Assembly: GCA_019510535.1 (NCBI GenBank)
Contig: JAEKKE010000329.1
Location: 1-13,439, forward strand
Direction of reading: 5' to 3'
Length of the DNA: 13,439 bases
From: Acidobacteriota bacterium
Lineage (GTDB): Bacteria; Acidobacteriota; Terriglobia; Terriglobales; Acidobacteriaceae
Shown here: positions 10,815 to 13,439 of the stretch, in pieces
How the letters are laid out: every line of letters starts with the position of its first letter
Numbering within the stretch: position 1 is the stretch's first letter
The notes under the pieces: model-generated
The model's input: the letters and a program-made list of their open reading frames with translations, nothing else
Database searches by the model: none
What the model was told of the DNA's origin: nothing
Program-made: the position numbers and the translations under genes

Positions 10815-13274
10815 TTATGGGATCGAGAGAGCTGCGCCGGCAAGCTTCTCTTCGCCTTCTGACGAAACCGGGCGATAGAAGAGCTTGTCGCCTTCGAGGT
10901 AAACCTCGAGGAATGCGGGCCGCACGGCGATGTTGCCTGCGATCAGCGCCTCGGAGAGCGGGTCCTCGATATAGCGCTGCAGCGCGCGGCGCAGAGGACG
11001 CGCACCGTAGGTGCGGTCGGTCAGCGTTTTGTCGAGAATCCACTTCTTCGCCTCGTCGGTGACCGAGATGGTGATCGCCTTGTGCACCAGGTTGGTATTC
11101 AACTGCTGCACCAGGAGCTCCAGAATCTGCATCAGGTCGCTATCGCTGAGCGCCGTGAAGACGATGACCTCGTCCAGACGGTTGAGGAACTCGGGGTTGA
11201 AGGTACGCTTTACCTCGCCCTTCACCAGCTCTTCCATCTTTTCGAGCACGACATCTTCCTTGCTCGACTGGAAGCCAAGTCCCTCACGCTTCATCAGGTG
11301 CTTGGCGCCGATATTCGACGTCATGATGAGGATCGTGTTCTTGAAGTCGACCGTATTGCCGAGACCGTCGGTCAACTGGCCGTCTTCAAAGACCTGCAGC
11401 AGCAGGTTGAAGACGTCCGGATGCGCCTTTTCGATCTCGTCGAGAAGGACAACGGAGTAGGGCGAACGCTTCACCCGCTCGGTGAGCTGGCCACCCTCCT
11501 CGTATCCCACATATCCCGGAGGCGAACCGATCAGCTTCGATACGGAGTGCTTCTCCATGAACTCCGACATATCGAACCGGATCAGCGACTTTTCGCTGCC
11601 GAAGAGGAACTGCGCCAGGGTGCGCGCCATCTCCGTCTTGCCGACGCCGGTCGGTCCCAGGAAGAGGAAGCTTCCGATAGGACGTCCGGGGTTCTTCAGG
11701 CCGGCACGCGAGCGGCGGATCGCGCGGGCGAGGGCGCTGATGGCCTTCTCCTGCGAGATAACCCGCTTGTGCAGCTCCTGCTCGACGCGCAGCAGCTTCT
11801 GGGTCTCTTCTTCCTTGATCGCCGTGATCGGCACGCCGGTCCAGCGGCTGACGACATCCTCGATGTCTTCGCGGGTGACGATGCCCGAGGAGGAGTCATC
11901 CAGGTGGTACTTGTCGCGCAGCGTGCGCAGGTTCTCACGCTCCTTGCGTTCTTCGTCCGAGTAAAAGCGCGCCTTCTCGAACTCGTGGTTCGCGATGGCG
12001 TTCTCCATCCGGTGCACGATGAACTTAATGCGCTTCTGCACCTCGGTGATCTCATCGGGCAGAGAGGTCTGCTTCAGCTTTACGCGGGCGCCGGCCTCGT
12101 CGATCAGGTCGATGGCCTTATCGGGAAGGAAGCGGTCGGGAATATAGCGGTTGGAGTGCGAGACGGAGAAGGTGATCGCGTCGTCGGTGTAGCTGACGGC
12201 GTGGAACTTCTCATAGCGCTCCTTGATGCCCATGATGATCTTGATGGCATCTTCCTCGTTCGGCGGCGGAACCTTGACGGCCTGGAAACGACGCTCGAGC
12301 GAGCGATCCTTTTCGATCGATTTGCGATACTCAGCCGGCGTGGTTGCGCCGATGCACTGAATCTCGCCGCGGGAAAGCGCGGGCTTCAGGATGTTGGCGG
12401 CGTCGAGCGAGCCCTCGGCCGATCCGGCGCCGACGAGAGTATGCAGCTCATCGATGAAGACGATGGAGTTCTGATTCTCCATCAGCTCTTTCATGATGGT
12501 CTTCTGGCGCTCCTCCAACTCGCCGCGGTATTTAGTGCCGGCCACGATGAGTGAGAGGTCGAGGGACAGGACGCGCTTGTCTGCCAGGAAGCTGGGCACG
12601 TCGCCGTCGGCGATCTTCTGTGCCAGGCCCTCGACGATGGCGGTCTTGCCGACACCGGGTTCGCCGATCAGGACTGGGTTGTTCTTGGTGCGGCGGCAGA
12701 GGATCTGGATGACGCGGTCGACCTCGGAGTCGCGGCCGACCAGCGGATCGAGCTGGGCGTCCATGGCGGCTTGGGTCAGGTCGCGTGAGAACTCGGCGAG
12801 CATCGACTGCTCGCGCTGCTGCTGCTGACGTTGCGCCGGCTTCTCCTGGGTGGTGCGCTGCAGCTCCTCGCGGATGGCGGGCAGCCTTAGGCCGCGCTCC
12901 TGCAGAATCTCTGCGGCAAAACACTTTTCTTCGCGGAGCAGACCCAGCAACAGGTGCTCCGTACCGATGTGCTTATGGCTCAGACGCTCTGCTTCTTCGG
13001 CGGCATAGGCCAGAACCCGCTTGCATTCATTGGAAAGGGGCAAGTCGACCGAGGTCGAGACTTTCTCCCGAATCGTCGTATGTCCTTCAATCTGCTTGCG
13101 AATGGATTCAACTGAGGCGTGCGACCGCAGAAAACGGTTCGTCAGCGCCTTATCTTCGCGGAGCAGGCCCAGCAACAGGTGCTCCGTTTCAATGTAAGGT
13201 GACCCAAACTGACTGGCCTCGTACCGGGCGAAGAAGATCACCCGCCGTGCTTTCTCCGTATACCGTTCGAACAT
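10815..13274 (-). CDS. clpC: ClpC, Hsp100 AAA+ unfoldase
   Basis: ClpC is a double-ring AAA+ unfoldase/disaggregase that feeds ClpP. The start is ATG 13274 (MFERYTEKARRVIFFARYEA, 819 residues), with AGGGGG just upstream; a GTG six codons earlier overlaps that ribosome site. Numbered from 13274, two Clp_N repeats (about 5-70 and 78-140, each with TEHLLLGLLRE) are followed by a Gln-rich linker near 148-156. AAA1 has Walker A GEPGVGKT (204-211) and Walker B D275/E276. The single short coiled M-domain with a UVR-like NHEFEKARFYSDEER (about 405-460) distinguishes ClpC from ClpB. AAA2 has Walker A GPTGVGKT (540-547) and Walker B D612/E613. LGF (666-668) is the ClpP-docking loop, and a C-terminal small domain follows. 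ctsR, mcsA and mcsB, its partners in Firmicutes, are not downstream of it. Confidence 0.97.
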   Translation of the reverse strand: MFERYTEKARRVIFFARYEASQFGSPYIETEHLLLGLLREDKALTNRFLRSHASVESIRKQIEGHTTIREKVSTSVDLPLSNECKRVLAYAAEEAERLSHKHIGTEHLLLGLLREEKCFAAEILQERGLRLPAIREELQRTTQEKPAQRQQQQREQSMLAEFSRDLTQAAMDAQLDPLVGRDSEVDRVIQILCRRTKNNPVLIGEPGVGKTAIVEGLAQKIADGDVPSFLADKRVLSLDLSLIVAGTKYRGELEERQKTIMKELMENQNSIVFIDELHTLVGAGSAEGSLDAANILKPALSRGEIQCIGATTPAEYRKSIEKDRSLERRFQAVKVPPPNEEDAIKIIMGIKERYEKFHAVSYTDDAITFSVSHSNRYIPDRFLPDKAIDLIDEAGARVKLKQTSLPDEITEVQKRIKFIVHRMENAIANHEFEKARFYSDEERKERENLRTLRDKYHLDDSSSGIVTREDIEDVVSRWTGVPITAIKEEETQKLLRVEQELHKRVISQEKAISALARAIRRSRAGLKNPGRPIGSFLFLGPTGVGKTEMARTLAQFLFGSEKSLIRFDMSEFMEKHSVSKLIGSPPGYVGYEEGGQLTERVKRSPYSVVLLDEIEKAHPDVFNLLLQVFEDGQLTDGLGNTVDFKNTILIMTSNIGAKHLMKREGLGFQSSKEDVVLEKMEELVKGEVKRTFNPEFLNRLDEVIVFTALSDSDLMQILELLVQQLNTNLVHKAITISVTDEAKKWILDKTLTDRTYGARPLRRALQRYIEDPLSEALIAGNIAVRPAFLEVYLEGDKLFYRPVSSEGEEKLAGAALSIP

Positions 13275-13352
13275 GTTCCCCCTGCAGCCCACCGGATATC
13301 TCCCGGCAGTTAATCCGCCGGGGTTCGCGGTGCCTTCGGTACTTCAGACCAT

Positions 13353-13378
13353 CACCGAATCAATTATTTGATGCGGTG
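13353..13378. promoter_or_regulatory. Inverted repeat upstream of clpC, candidate operator
   Basis: CACCGAATCAA (13353-13363) and TTGATGCGGTG (13368-13378) are inverted repeats with one mismatch around TTAT, 79 bases upstream of the clpC start. The AT-rich centre could overlap a promoter -10 region. It differs from CIRCE, HAIR and the CtsR heptamer repeat. The remaining leader (13275-13352) shows no further clear signal. Confidence 0.5.
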
Positions 13379-13439
13379 ACACTCAGGTTGGGTGCCGCTC
13401 AAACGCCGGAACACCGCCCACATCTACTACTTCCAGTAG

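Noticed and set aside
11082..12554. 490-residue plus-strand open frame opposite clpC
   Set aside because: It is a shadow of clpC codon structure, with low-complexity Leu/Asp/Gln composition and no ribosome site seen.
12937..12955. A 14-base match (GACCCAGCAACAGG) between clpC and family A copy 1
   Set aside because: In clpC it encodes a conserved LLLGLL segment in both Clp_N repeats and lacks the palindromic context, so it is probably coincidence.
13275..13439. CIRCE, HAIR or CtsR heat-shock operators before clpC
   Set aside because: No TTAGCACTC/GAGTGCTAA, CTTGAGT/ACTCAAG or GGTCAAA tandem repeat was found by eye.
13383..13439. Open minus-strand tail (LLEVVDVGGVPAFERHPT, then TGA) as the 3' end of another gene
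   Set aside because: Only 18 codons are visible before the window edge. The opposite strand is also open from a GTG, so neither can be supported.

Overview
The window is a protein quality-control locus from a bacterium. Family resemblances of the small accessory genes (a twin-arginine cupin, a family 5 uracil-DNA glycosylase, a mutarotase-like secreted protein) and the overall style suggest an acidobacterium of the Acidobacteriaceae (Terriglobus/Granulicella/Edaphobacter type). That assignment is an inference from protein style; no rRNA or marker gene is present to prove it.

Left part (1-6482): after the 3' end of a small membrane protein gene on the plus strand, four minus-strand genes lie in the transcription order tig (trigger factor), clpP, clpX, lon. 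This is the classical bacterial chaperone/protease cluster. Rho-independent terminator hairpins follow clpP, clpX and lon, so the genes are probably transcribed as partly separate units with read-through. Trigger factor starts at a TTG codon and carries an unusual histidine/aspartate-rich N-terminal extension.

Middle part (6483-10740): an accessory stretch. It holds a minus-strand secreted mutarotase-like protein, a divergent plus-strand uracil-DNA glycosylase of the UdgB family, two small membrane-protein candidates, a YtxH-type stress protein and a broken cupin gene. Two families of intergenic palindromic elements run through it. Family A is about 115 bp, with four copies at 140-256, 6568-6683, 9358-9471 and 10206-10320. 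Family B has termini reading GGGTG..TCATCAAACTCC, with a 271-bp copy at 6682-6952 and a minimal palindrome at 10682-10738. Most of their ends carry TA. Two apparent genes take their stop codon from an element edge, and the cupin pseudogene is squeezed between one member of each family.

Right part (10741-13439): clpC on the minus strand, with a strong terminator and an 11-base inverted repeat about 80 bp upstream of its start. The window therefore encodes the ClpP peptidase with both of its likely unfoldases (ClpX, ClpC), Lon, and the ribosome-bound chaperone. Together these cover nascent-chain folding and degradation of failed products. No CtsR, McsA/McsB, CIRCE or HAIR heat-shock control was recognised, so the clpC inverted repeat is the best lead for local regulation. 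No tRNA, rRNA, CRISPR array, integrase or transposase gene was seen.
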